This document shows, piece after piece, positions 19,158 to 28,282 of a stretch of DNA of 64,000 nucleotides. The stretch comes from Butyrivibrio sp. XPD2006 (GTDB lineage: Bacteria; Bacillota; Clostridia; Lachnospirales; Lachnospiraceae), in NCBI RefSeq assembly GCF_000420865.1, contig NZ_ATVT01000009.1, positions 62,001-126,000 on the forward strand, read 5' to 3'. The notes under the pieces were generated by a model. The model saw only the letters and a list, made by a program, of their open reading frames with translations, was not told the origin of the DNA and did no database searches. Each line of letters opens with the position of its first letter. The stretch's first letter is position 1. The translations under genes were made by a program, and so were the position numbers.

Positions 19158-20690
19158 GTGCAATTTAATTCGTATATTTTTATATTGTGTTTTCTGCCCA
19201 TTACTCTGCTGGGATATTTTGGGCTGTATCATATAAAGAAAGACAGAGCGGCTCAAGGATTTCTCCTTGTCATGAGCCTTTGGTTCTATGCCTATTTCAA
19301 CATCGGCTATCTTCCCATAATCTGCGCCAGCATACTGGTCAACTATTTTGTCTACAGGCTGATGCAAAGAGATGGTGTTACTCAGGGAAAGCGAAAGGCT
19401 CTTCTTATTCTGGGGCTTATCTTTGATATAGGTCTTATCTTTTATTTCAAGTACTATGACTTTTTCATCGACAATATCAATCATGCATTCAGTACGGATT
19501 TTGTACTGCGCCATATCACTTTGCCGCTGGGTATAAGCTTTTTTACCTTCCAGCAGATATCCTTTATTGTGGATGCATACAAAGGGGAGGCAAAGGGCTA
19601 TTCATTCCTTGAATATGCTCTGTTTGTATCCTTCTTCCCTCAGCTTGTGGCAGGACCCATTGTTCTTCACAAAGAACTGGTTCCGCAGTTCAGGGAGAAT
19701 TCCAGACATCACATAAATTACGACAATCTCTCCAAGGGCATAATGATGTTTGCAAGAGGACTAGCCAAGAAGGTCCTTATTGCGGATACCTTCGGCTCTG
19801 CGGTGGACGTTGCAATGCAGAAGGCAGCTCTTTTCCCGATGGGAGACGGTGCTCTTACAAGAGTAGAGATAATCATTCTGATGTTATCCTATACCTTCCA
19901 GATTTACTTTGATTTCAGCGGATACAGCGACATGGCTACAGGACTTGGATCCATGTTTAACTTAAAGATCCCCATGAACTTCAACTCGCCCTACAAGGCG
20001 CTGTCGGTTGCAGATTTCTGGAAGCGCTGGCACATGACCCTTACGAGATTTCTTACCACCTACATTTACATTCCGCTTGGCGGAAACAGGAAGGGCAAAG
20101 CCAGAACTTATCTGAACATAATGATAGTGTTCCTGATAAGCGGAATCTGGCACGGAGCAAACTGGACCTTCATCCTGTGGGGCGTGATCCATGGACTGGC
20201 ACAGTGCTTCAATAAGCTCACTTCCGGTATTTATAAAAAGATATATCACGGAGCCGAGAGCTTGTCCGGTATATTGGGGAAAGCGCTTTGCGGACTTATA
20301 AAGGCGGTCCAGTGGATTGTGACCTTTGCATTTATAAATGTGGCATGGCTCCTGTTCAGGTCAGATTCAGTTACCATGTGGCTTTTGATCCTGAGGAGAC
20401 TTAAGTTTGATTTCACAGATGTCAGGACAGAGATACTGGAGGGCTTCAGGCTTCCCAAGTTCAGATATGTGCTCAGCATTCTGCACCTTCCGGAAAACGA
20501 CAATATGGTATTCTGGTGCGGTTTCATACTTATAACACTGGCAGCTCTTATCATCTGTCTGTGTATGCCGAACAACTACGAGAGAAAGTACAGGACAAAC
20601 GTGCTCTCACTGGTATTTACATGGGTGATACTCACTCTTTGCATTGTTTCTCTGAGTTCGGTATCAACCTTCCTTTACTTTAATTTCTGA
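19158..20690 (+). CDS. MBOAT-family membrane O-acyltransferase (AlgI/DltB-like)
   Basis: 510 residues with about 11 membrane helices. The start is a GTG at 19158: the protein then opens MQFNSYIFI, the standard N-terminus of AlgI-like MBOATs. FFPQLVAGPI near 157 and FWKRWHMTL near 290 are family motifs. ISGIWHGANW near 328-337 holds the catalytic histidine. It would pass an acyl group, usually acetyl, across the membrane for glycan modification. The next gene, an anchored SGNH-like protein, is the usual partner that completes O-acetylation outside. Confidence 0.92.
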   Translation: MQFNSYIFILCFLPITLLGYFGLYHIKKDRAAQGFLLVMSLWFYAYFNIGYLPIICASILVNYFVYRLMQRDGVTQGKRKALLILGLIFDIGLIFYFKYYDFFIDNINHAFSTDFVLRHITLPLGISFFTFQQISFIVDAYKGEAKGYSFLEYALFVSFFPQLVAGPIVLHKELVPQFRENSRHHINYDNLSKGIMMFARGLAKKVLIADTFGSAVDVAMQKAALFPMGDGALTRVEIIILMLSYTFQIYFDFSGYSDMATGLGSMFNLKIPMNFNSPYKALSVADFWKRWHMTLTRFLTTYIYIPLGGNRKGKARTYLNIMIVFLISGIWHGANWTFILWGVIHGLAQCFNKLTSGIYKKIYHGAESLSGILGKALCGLIKAVQWIVTFAFINVAWLLFRSDSVTMWLLILRRLKFDFTDVRTEILEGFRLPKFRYVLSILHLPENDNMVFWCGFILITLAALIICLCMPNNYERKYRTNVLSLVFTWVILTLCIVSLSSVSTFLYFNF

Positions 20691-20701
20691 AAAGGTTTAT
20701 T

Positions 20702-21790
20702 ATGAGCGGAAAAAAGTGGTTTTATTCAAGCTTAATATTGCTGGCTGTATCTCTTTTGGCCATTGGCGGATGTGTCTTCTGGACAGACCCTTTTTTCCAT
20801 TACAGAAGTCCGAGGCCATATCTGTTCTATGATCTTGAAGAGCAGCGCTATCAGAACGATGGTATCACCAAGCACTTTGACTATGACGCCATCATTACCG
20901 GAACATCTATGACAGAGAACTTTTCTGCATCGCAGTTTGACAGGCTCTTTGGAACAAATTCCATCAAGGTACCATTTTCGGGAGCTACCTATAAGGAAAT
21001 CGAAGAAAACCTTAAGGTCTCCTACGAGAGCGGACATGCACCAAGATATGTGCTGAGGGGACTTGACTACACCCTTCTTGTAAGGGACAAGGATGAGCTT
21101 AGGCTTGATATGGGTGAGTATCCGGAGTACCTGACCAACAGGAATCCGATCGACGATGTAAAATATCTTTTAAACAGAGACGCTGTCGTAACATACACGA
21201 TCCCGATGCTCATCGGGTATCTTAAGGGCGAAGAGGGCGGACATACAAGCTTTGATGTTTACAGCTATACTGCAAGCCACAATTTGTTCAGCAAAGAGGA
21301 GGCCCTTGCAGGAAGATCATCATTTTCAGAACCTGAGCAGATCAATGGTGTCCGGGAAGATGAAATGAAGATGGTGACTGAGAATATTGAATCCAATGTC
21401 CTCAGCGTAGCATCTCAGCATCCGGAGACCACTTTCCTTTACTTCTTCCCGCCTTATTCCATGGCATATTTCGGTGGGCTTAAGGAGGACGGAGATCTGG
21501 AAAAAGAGCTTGAGTACAAAAAGCAGGCCATCGAGATGATGCTGGAGTATGACAACATCCACATATACAGCTTTACCATGGAGACAGACATAACTGCCGA
21601 CCTTGACAGATACAGGGATCAGGCGCACTACGACGAGAATGTCAGTTCCTGGATAATCGAGAAGATCGCAGAGGCAGAAAACGGACAGGAAGCTTCTTCC
21701 ATCAGGATCACGAGGGATAATGTACAGAAATACCTCGATGAGGAAAAAGACCTGCTCATGAACTACGACTACAATTCGCTGATAGACTAA
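20702..21790 (+). CDS. Membrane-anchored SGNH-like acyl transfer partner of the MBOAT
   Basis: 362 residues. One hydrophobic N-terminal segment (9-23) ends in IGGC, a possible lipobox with Cys24. The exported domain has GTSMTENF near 67-74, which supplies the SGNH-type serine, and a late AHYDEN with a His near 309 that could complete the triad. Such proteins next to MBOAT genes (compare AlgX/AlgJ or the DltD role) move acetyl groups onto the polymer outside the cell. The gene starts 12 bp after the MBOAT with an AAAGG ribosome site. Assignment is from architecture and context; the triad Asp is not certain. Confidence 0.72.
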   Translation: MSGKKWFYSSLILLAVSLLAIGGCVFWTDPFFHYRSPRPYLFYDLEEQRYQNDGITKHFDYDAIITGTSMTENFSASQFDRLFGTNSIKVPFSGATYKEIEENLKVSYESGHAPRYVLRGLDYTLLVRDKDELRLDMGEYPEYLTNRNPIDDVKYLLNRDAVVTYTIPMLIGYLKGEEGGHTSFDVYSYTASHNLFSKEEALAGRSSFSEPEQINGVREDEMKMVTENIESNVLSVASQHPETTFLYFFPPYSMAYFGGLKEDGDLEKELEYKKQAIEMMLEYDNIHIYSFTMETDITADLDRYRDQAHYDENVSSWIIEKIAEAENGQEASSIRITRDNVQKYLDEEKDLLMNYDYNSLID

Positions 21791-21802
21791 AAGGGGAAAA
21801 AT

Positions 21803-23764
21803 ATGTGCGGAATCGCAGGAATTTGCGGACTTGGAAACAGCGGTGAAAAGAATATAAGACGTATGACAGAGCGGCTTATTCACAGAGGCCCCGATGCCGG
21901 TGACATCTGGTCAGGACCGGGGGAGAGAGTCTGGCTTGGACACAGAAGACTTGCCATAAGAGATCTCTCCGAGGCCGGTGCGCAGCCCATGGTCTCAAAG
22001 AGCGGAAGGACAGTAATTGTCTACAACGGCGAGATATACAATGCGGATAAGCTTGCTGACCTTCTCAAGGAAAAGGGGTATGTCACCAGCTTTCGCGGAA
22101 CGTCTGATACAGAGGTTTTGCTGGAGGCCATTGAGAGCCTTGGAATAAAGGAGACCCTTAAGTTCTGCAAGGGCATGTTCGGCCTTGCGGTATATGACAG
22201 GGAGACCCATGAGATAAGCCTGTCCAGGGACAGGATCGGAGAAAAGCCGCTTTACTACGGCTTTGTAAACGGAAACTTTGTCTTTGCATCAGAGATCAGT
22301 GCCATCATGGCCATAGAAGGCTTCAAAAACAAGATATTTGAGGAGGCCTTAAATCTCTATTTCTGCCATGGCTATATTCCGGCTCCTTATACTGTTTATC
22401 AGGATATCTATAAGCTTGAGCCCGGTACGATACTGACAGTGTCTGCGCCATTTTCGTACTTCAGACCGGTGCATACAGACGATGATGCGGGCGGTATTAC
22501 CGGCATTCAGAGATCCGGCGGAACATACAGGTTTGATACCTATTACGATATTAAAGAGATTGCCTTAAAGGGGCAGCAGAACCTGTTTAAGGGAACAGCC
22601 GAAGAGGCAGCGGATGAGCTGGAAAAGCGCCTTATGGAGGCTATAAGGGGACAGCTCGTATCGGATGTTCCTGTCGGAGCATTCCTCTCGGCGGGAATCG
22701 ATTCAAGTACGGTTGTGTCCCTGATGCAGCAGGTATGTGATGGCAAGGCAAGGACCTTTACCATAGGCATGCCTGATCCCAGGTTTAATGAGGCAGAGGT
22801 GGCAAAAGAGATTGCGGCACATCTGGGGACTCAGCACACAGAGCTCTATATCACAGAGCAGGATGCAAAAGACGTTATCCCCAAGCTCCCGCATATCTAT
22901 GGTGAACCCTTTGCGGATTCATCACAGATACCGACCTATCTTGTCAGCAAGATGACCAGAGAGCACGTTACGGTTTCTCTGTCAGGTGACGGTGGCGACG
23001 AGCTCTTTTGCGGATATAATTCATATGCTTCAGTGGACAGGATATGGAATAAGATGAAGGGCATCCCCGTCGGCTTAAGGAGCGGAGCGGGCAAGATGTT
23101 CGCTCATTCAAGACAGGCAAAAAGAGATGAGGTCTTCCTAAATAAGGCAAGACTTATGCAGGCAAAGAGCCCTGAGGATCTGTACAGGATACAGGCTGAG
23201 ACGGAGCGCACGCCCCTTGGATTTGACGTTGCCAAAAACCATATTCATCTTCCGTATAAGCTTAATCAGTCCGGAAGAGACGTGCTTGGCGAAGTCAATC
23301 ACGACATCATGCTCATGGATATGAAGATGTACCATCCCGATGATATCCTCGTCAAGGTGGACAGATCGGGAATGGCAGTTTCTCTTGAGAGCAGGATCCC
23401 GCTTCTCGACCCCGATGTGGTTGAGTTTGCCTGGAGTCTTCCTATGAGTCTTTTAAGAGATCCGGCAACCGGACAGGGCAAGCAGGTTCTGAGAAATGTT
23501 CTCTACAGGCATGTTCCGAAAGAGCTTGTAGACAGGCCCAAGAAGGGCTTTTCAATACCTATAGCCGACTGGCTGAAGACCCCTGAGCTTAAGAGCTGGG
23601 CCGAAGATCTGATAGCTGAAGATAAGCTGAAAAGAGAGGGCTATCTTAATCCTAAGGTTGTTCATAAGATCTGGAACGACTTTGCCAAAGAGGATGGCGC
23701 ATACCAGCCACTGATATGGTACATACTCATGTTTGAGCAATGGCTAGAATATGATATAATGTAA
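21803..23764 (+). CDS. Second AsnB-type glutamine-dependent amidotransferase
   Basis: 653 residues. Cys2 in MCGIAGIC is the glutaminase nucleophile, followed by RGPDAG and YNGEIYN. The PP-loop SAGIDSS lies near 295, and SLSGDGGDELFCGY follows near 395. An insertion near residues 215-255 is not present in the copy at 16037. The two copies are clearly diverged, so they may act on different substrates, for example two different uronic acid residues. RBS AAAAGGGG precedes the ATG. A general asparagine synthetase is the alternative, but two copies within a glycan operon argue for sugar amidation. Confidence 0.86.
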   Translation: MCGIAGICGLGNSGEKNIRRMTERLIHRGPDAGDIWSGPGERVWLGHRRLAIRDLSEAGAQPMVSKSGRTVIVYNGEIYNADKLADLLKEKGYVTSFRGTSDTEVLLEAIESLGIKETLKFCKGMFGLAVYDRETHEISLSRDRIGEKPLYYGFVNGNFVFASEISAIMAIEGFKNKIFEEALNLYFCHGYIPAPYTVYQDIYKLEPGTILTVSAPFSYFRPVHTDDDAGGITGIQRSGGTYRFDTYYDIKEIALKGQQNLFKGTAEEAADELEKRLMEAIRGQLVSDVPVGAFLSAGIDSSTVVSLMQQVCDGKARTFTIGMPDPRFNEAEVAKEIAAHLGTQHTELYITEQDAKDVIPKLPHIYGEPFADSSQIPTYLVSKMTREHVTVSLSGDGGDELFCGYNSYASVDRIWNKMKGIPVGLRSGAGKMFAHSRQAKRDEVFLNKARLMQAKSPEDLYRIQAETERTPLGFDVAKNHIHLPYKLNQSGRDVLGEVNHDIMLMDMKMYHPDDILVKVDRSGMAVSLESRIPLLDPDVVEFAWSLPMSLLRDPATGQGKQVLRNVLYRHVPKELVDRPKKGFSIPIADWLKTPELKSWAEDLIAEDKLKREGYLNPKVVHKIWNDFAKEDGAYQPLIWYILMFEQWLEYDIM

Positions 23765-23794
23765 TGTGGTATGCCGTTTTTACAGGGAGGATCT

Positions 23795-24667
23795 ATGATA
23801 ATCATTCAGCTTAAGGGCGGACTGGGCAACCAGATGTTTCAGTACGCCTTATACAAGGAACTTAAACATAGAGGACGAGAAGTCAAGATCGATGATGTGT
23901 CCGGCTTTGTAAATGATAAGCTAAGAGTCCCGGTGCTTGACCGCTTCGGGGTGGAATATGAAAGGGCCACAAGAGAAGAGGTAGTTGAACTGACCGATTC
24001 CAGGATGGACATTTTCAGCAGGATCAGAAGAAAGCTCACAGGACGCAAGACATACAGGATTGATGAGATGGAGGGTATCTTCGATCCCGCCATATTGGAG
24101 ACAGAGAATGCCTACCTTGTAGGCTACTGGCAGTCTGAGAAGTACTTTACATCACCTGAGGTTATAGAGCAGATACAGGAAGCTTTCGGAAAGCGCCCTC
24201 AGGAGATCATGCATGATTCAGTGAGCTGGTCTACACTTCAGCAGATCGAGTGCTGCGAATCAGTGAGTATCCATGTTCGCAGGACTGACTACGTGGATGC
24301 CGAGCATATCAAGATCCATAACCTGTGCTCGGAGAAATATTACAAGAATGCCATCGGCAAGATAAGAGAGAAGCATCCCAATGCGGTATTCTTCATATTT
24401 ACCGATGACAAGGAGTGGTGTAAGGACCACTTCAAGGGGCCCAACTTCATTACTGTTGAGCTTCAGGAAGGTGAGTTTACCGATGTGGCAGACATGCTTC
24501 TTATGAGCAGATGCAAGCACCACATCATTGCCAACAGCTCTTTCAGCTGGTGGTCAGCATGGCTCAATGATTCACCGGAAAAGATGGTCATCGCTCCATC
24601 CAAGTGGATTAACAACAAAAAGATGGATGACATCTATACTGAGCGGATGACAAGGGTTGCTATATAA
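23795..24667 (+). CDS. GT11 alpha-1,2-fucosyltransferase-like protein (first copy)
   Basis: 290 residues from the ATG at 23795, chosen because AGGGAGG at 23784-23790 precedes it; an upstream ATG at 23771 has no such site. The start MIIIQLKGGLGNQMFQYA is the GT11 opening. HVRRTDY near 163 is the donor-binding HxRRxDY motif, and NSSFSWWSAWL near 245 is the third GT11 motif. It should transfer fucose from GDP-fucose to a 2-OH of galactose. The stop overlaps the next start (TAATG). No GDP-fucose synthesis genes are in the window. Confidence 0.9.
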   Translation: MIIIQLKGGLGNQMFQYALYKELKHRGREVKIDDVSGFVNDKLRVPVLDRFGVEYERATREEVVELTDSRMDIFSRIRRKLTGRKTYRIDEMEGIFDPAILETENAYLVGYWQSEKYFTSPEVIEQIQEAFGKRPQEIMHDSVSWSTLQQIECCESVSIHVRRTDYVDAEHIKIHNLCSEKYYKNAIGKIREKHPNAVFFIFTDDKEWCKDHFKGPNFITVELQEGEFTDVADMLLMSRCKHHIIANSSFSWWSAWLNDSPEKMVIAPSKWINNKKMDDIYTERMTRVAI

Positions 24668-26460
24668 TGAACGATTCAAAAAAGGTAAGCTTGCTTGCCA
24701 AGATCAATTACATATTTGATAAAAAACAAAAGGGACAGCTTGTAATTCTGGCTGTCCTTATACTCATTGGAGCGGTTTTTGAGACGCTGGGCGTTTCAAT
24801 GATCATTCCTGTTGTTTCGGTTATCTTAAGCCCGGCTGATCTTAACAGAAAGGTTGCCAAGATCCCGTGGCTTTCGGGAGTTTTAACTTCCATGGGCCTT
24901 GATAATGAAACAAAGCTTGCCTGTGCTCTTTTAGTACTTCTTATCATTTTGTTTGTGGTAAAGAACACATATCTTCTGTTCCTTGTCTACAGACAGAACA
25001 CCTTTATTTCAAGAGCCAGAAACGACATGATCAGCAGGGTCATGAGAGAGTTTTTGAACAGGCCCTACGAGGATTATCTCGGAGCAGATATCCCTACGGT
25101 TTTCAGGATAACGGACTCCGATATCCCCAAGACCTTTAATCTTATGCTCTCGCTTCTTTCTCTTACTACAGAGCTTATTGTATCCATCTGTCTCGGAGTT
25201 GTGCTTTTATTCGTAAACTGGCAGATGACAGTGCTTATAGTTGTGGTTCTTCTGCTTCTTACACTGATCATTACCAAGCTTTTAAAGCCAAGGCTCAACA
25301 CTATCGGAAGACACAATCAGGAGACCCAGTCCAGGATTGCCAAGTGGAGACTTCAGGCTATTTACGGACTTAAGGATGTTAAGGTCCTTAACAGACAGGA
25401 TTTCTTTATCCGCAACTACTATGAGCAGGGAAGGATCGGCGCAGATATCGACAGAGATTACCAGGTCCTTAACAACGTACCCAGAGTCCTTATTGAGACA
25501 GTTTTCATGGCGGTTGTCATTCTCTACGTCCTTATCTACATAACAAGGGGCGGAGATGCATCCCAGCTGGTTCCGCAGCTTACAGCTTTTGGTCTGGCTG
25601 CCATGAGGATCATGCCTTCAGCCAACAGGATAAATACTTATATCACCAATATCGCTTATAACCAGTACAGTCTGGATTTTGTATATCAGAACCTCACTGA
25701 GTCCATGAAGACAGAGAAGGCAATGCGTGCTGAGAGAGCAGCAATTTCAGGTCCTGCTCTTCATCTGGAAAAAGAGATCGAGCTTAAGAACATCACATTC
25801 TCTTATCCCGACTCTGATGTGAAGATCTTTGACAAGGCCAACATGACCATCAAGAAGGGTCAGTCTGTAGGTATCATGGGACCGTCCGGTGCAGGAAAGT
25901 CCACAATAGTTGATATTCTTCTCGGTCTTTTGCATGTACAGTCGGGAGATATTCTCTGTGACGGAAGCAATATCTTCAGTAACTATGATTCCTGGCTTTC
26001 TCAGATCGGATACATTCCGCAGTCGATCTACCTTGTGGATGAGTCCATCAGGGAGAATATCGCCTTTGGTATCGACGCATCGGAGATCGATGATGACAGG
26101 ATCTGGGAAGTAATGGAGGAGGCTCAGCTGGCCGACTTCGTAAGAGGCCTTCCCGAGGGGCTTGATACCAAGGTCGGAGACAGAGGCGTAAGGCTCTCCG
26201 GCGGACAGAGACAGAGGATCGGTATTGCCAGATCTCTTTATCACAATCCTGAGATCCTGGTATTTGATGAGGCTACAAGTGCTCTTGATAACGAGACCGA
26301 GGCAGCAGTTATGGAGGCCATCAACAGCTTCCACGGCCGTAAGACCATGGTCATTATCGCGCACAGACTTAACACTATTGAGAAGTGCGATGTCATCTAC
26401 GAAGTTAAGGATGAGAAGATCGCACAGACAAGTTTAGAGGGAAGAACGGTAATTCACTGA
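24667..26460 (+). CDS. ABC exporter half-transporter (PglK/MsbA-like flippase)
   Basis: 597 residues. Six membrane helices (about 25-310) are fused to one ATPase domain: Walker A GPSGAGKST near 404-412, signature LSGGQ near 511, and Walker B ILVFDEATS near 531. A homodimeric half-transporter of this length placed in a Pgl-like locus resembles PglK, which flips lipid-linked oligosaccharides across the cytoplasmic membrane. A separate Wzx-like flippase is encoded at 35996, so this one may carry a different or shorter glycan. A lipid or peptide exporter role cannot be excluded. Confidence 0.87.
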   Translation: MNDSKKVSLLAKINYIFDKKQKGQLVILAVLILIGAVFETLGVSMIIPVVSVILSPADLNRKVAKIPWLSGVLTSMGLDNETKLACALLVLLIILFVVKNTYLLFLVYRQNTFISRARNDMISRVMREFLNRPYEDYLGADIPTVFRITDSDIPKTFNLMLSLLSLTTELIVSICLGVVLLFVNWQMTVLIVVVLLLLTLIITKLLKPRLNTIGRHNQETQSRIAKWRLQAIYGLKDVKVLNRQDFFIRNYYEQGRIGADIDRDYQVLNNVPRVLIETVFMAVVILYVLIYITRGGDASQLVPQLTAFGLAAMRIMPSANRINTYITNIAYNQYSLDFVYQNLTESMKTEKAMRAERAAISGPALHLEKEIELKNITFSYPDSDVKIFDKANMTIKKGQSVGIMGPSGAGKSTIVDILLGLLHVQSGDILCDGSNIFSNYDSWLSQIGYIPQSIYLVDESIRENIAFGIDASEIDDDRIWEVMEEAQLADFVRGLPEGLDTKVGDRGVRLSGGQRQRIGIARSLYHNPEILVFDEATSALDNETEAAVMEAINSFHGRKTMVIIAHRLNTIEKCDVIYEVKDEKIAQTSLEGRTVIH

Positions 26461-27503
26461 TGATAGGAACCGAGTTTTTACATGGCTTTGGTCTGGGCAA
26501 CCAGCTCTTTTGGTATGTCGCAGCCAGGGCAGCAGCTCTTGATAAGGGCGTCGATTTCGGAATATGTAACCCCGGGGCTCTTGCCAACAACATGCACTCC
26601 GACACCGGAATGTACTTTATGGACATTGATCTGGGAAAAGAGATTCCGGCTGAAGACAAGGATAAATACAAGATCTTCGAGGATCACGACAACAGGTTAT
26701 ACCTTGGCAATTCCAAGCACGATATGACACATGGGGCCTACGTCAGCGGGATTGATCCCCGGTTTTTCGAGGTTGAGGATAATACTCTTTTATACGGAAA
26801 TCTTCAGGCTGAGAAGTATTTTGAAAAGTACAAAGATCAGCTTAAGGACTGGCTGAAGATCAAGCCTGAGTATGACTCCCACGAGTATACAAAGGACAAT
26901 CTCTGCATCATTCACCTCAGGTGTGGTGACTATTCCAATTCACCCGAGCTGTGGCTTGACCGCAAATACTGGGTGAACGGAATCAGGCAGATGAGAAAGA
27001 TAAGACCCGACATGGAGTTTCTTGCAGTTACTGATGATGTGTCAGCAGCTTACAAGATCCTTCCTGAGGTCAAGGCAGTAAGGAACGATATCGGCAAGGA
27101 TTATGTAACCATCAAGAACGCAAGATATCTTCTTCTGTCCAACAGCTCTTTTGCCGTATTCCCTGCCATGACCAGCGATGAACTGCAGTATGCCATTGCC
27201 CCCAAATACTGGGCGCGCCACAATGTTTCTGACGGATACTGGGCTTCGGAGCAGAACATCTACAGCTGTTTCCATTACATGGACAAGAAGGGAAGGATCT
27301 TTTCCCCAGAAGAGTGCAGGAAAGAGCTTGAGGAATATAAAAAGAAATCCAAGGTTTATAAAAAGCTTAATCAAAGACCCGGAGAGCTTTTGCATAAGTG
27401 CCAGACGGTTAGGGCCAAGTGGCTCTACGGTGTCTATATGTTCAAAAAGATCATAAGAAGTCTTGAGAGAAGGACAGGTCTTATTAAGATATTTCATGTA
27501 TAG
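26460..27503 (+). CDS. Divergent GT11 alpha-1,2-fucosyltransferase-like protein (second copy)
   Basis: 347 residues. GFGLGNQLFWYVAAR at the N-terminus, HLRCGDY near 155 and LLSNSSFAVFPAM near 228 match the three GT11 motifs. The usual HxRRxDY reads HxRCGDY and the tryptophans of the third motif are missing, so the donor or acceptor may differ from the other two copies. A basic tail of about 60 residues follows (about 285-347). The start overlaps the ABC transporter stop. Likely a transferase of the fucosyl family with altered specificity. Confidence 0.78.
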   Translation: MIGTEFLHGFGLGNQLFWYVAARAAALDKGVDFGICNPGALANNMHSDTGMYFMDIDLGKEIPAEDKDKYKIFEDHDNRLYLGNSKHDMTHGAYVSGIDPRFFEVEDNTLLYGNLQAEKYFEKYKDQLKDWLKIKPEYDSHEYTKDNLCIIHLRCGDYSNSPELWLDRKYWVNGIRQMRKIRPDMEFLAVTDDVSAAYKILPEVKAVRNDIGKDYVTIKNARYLLLSNSSFAVFPAMTSDELQYAIAPKYWARHNVSDGYWASEQNIYSCFHYMDKKGRIFSPEECRKELEEYKKKSKVYKKLNQRPGELLHKCQTVRAKWLYGVYMFKKIIRSLERRTGLIKIFHV

Positions 27504-27514
27504 GTTGGAAGAGA

Positions 27515-28282
27515 ATGTCCGCTGAGAAGAAATTAAAGCTGCCAAACGTTACACTGGTGGCTATGACAAGTGTAAATGTATATGAGACGGTTAGGGCCAT
27601 GTGCTATAGCATGCGTGGGATTGAATTCGGAGACGCGGTGCTGGTCACAGACAAAAAGCCGTGGTTTTTGCCGAAGACTATCAGGTACAGCCATACCAGC
27701 AAGCTTGATAGTATCGATAAGTTCAATTACAAGATGGTCTATGAGCTCAAGGACCATATAAATACTGACTTTTGTCTGGTGGTCCACGCCGATGGTTTTG
27801 TCATCCATCCGGAGCTCTGGAGAGATGAATTTCTTGATTACGACTATATCGGATCACCGTTTCCCATGCCCACCAACGATTACGCCTACAGGGATAAAAA
27901 GGGAGAGATCAGCCGCGTAGGAAACAGTGTTTCCATCAGGTCCAAGAGACTCCTTGAATATCCTTCTGCGCATAACCTTAAGTGGGAGAAGGGCTTTGAT
28001 GATTACTACAACGAGGATATTTTTCTGTGCTGTCTTGCCAAGAACGAGATGGAAGAGCATGGCCTGAAATGGGCACCTCTCGATGTGGCAGTTCTTTTTG
28101 GCAGAGAGCATATGATTCCGGAGAACAAGGGCGTAGAGCCTTTTGCTTTCCATAAGTGGCGCGGCGAGAACAGCGGATATCCAAGATTTTACAGCCCCAA
28201 AAAGCGCTTTAAGATGGCGGTGAGACCGCTTCTTTTCTGGCGTAAGAGCGAAAAGTGGAAGAGAGAGCACGGTTTGCAATGA
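27515..28282 (+). CDS. DUF5672 family protein, probable glycosyltransferase
   Basis: 255 residues. LPNVTLVAMTSVN opens the protein, as in DUF5672 members. DFCLVVHADGFVIHP near 87-101 has the Asp-containing loop of a GT-A fold, and YNEDIFLCC near 163 follows. The family is often found in surface glycan loci and is thought to be glycosyltransferases, though few members are characterised. There is no signal peptide. The last bases overlap the start of the next gene, so it is part of the same operon. Confidence 0.75.
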   Translation: MSAEKKLKLPNVTLVAMTSVNVYETVRAMCYSMRGIEFGDAVLVTDKKPWFLPKTIRYSHTSKLDSIDKFNYKMVYELKDHINTDFCLVVHADGFVIHPELWRDEFLDYDYIGSPFPMPTNDYAYRDKKGEISRVGNSVSIRSKRLLEYPSAHNLKWEKGFDDYYNEDIFLCCLAKNEMEEHGLKWAPLDVAVLFGREHMIPENKGVEPFAFHKWRGENSGYPRFYSPKKRFKMAVRPLLFWRKSEKWKREHGLQ

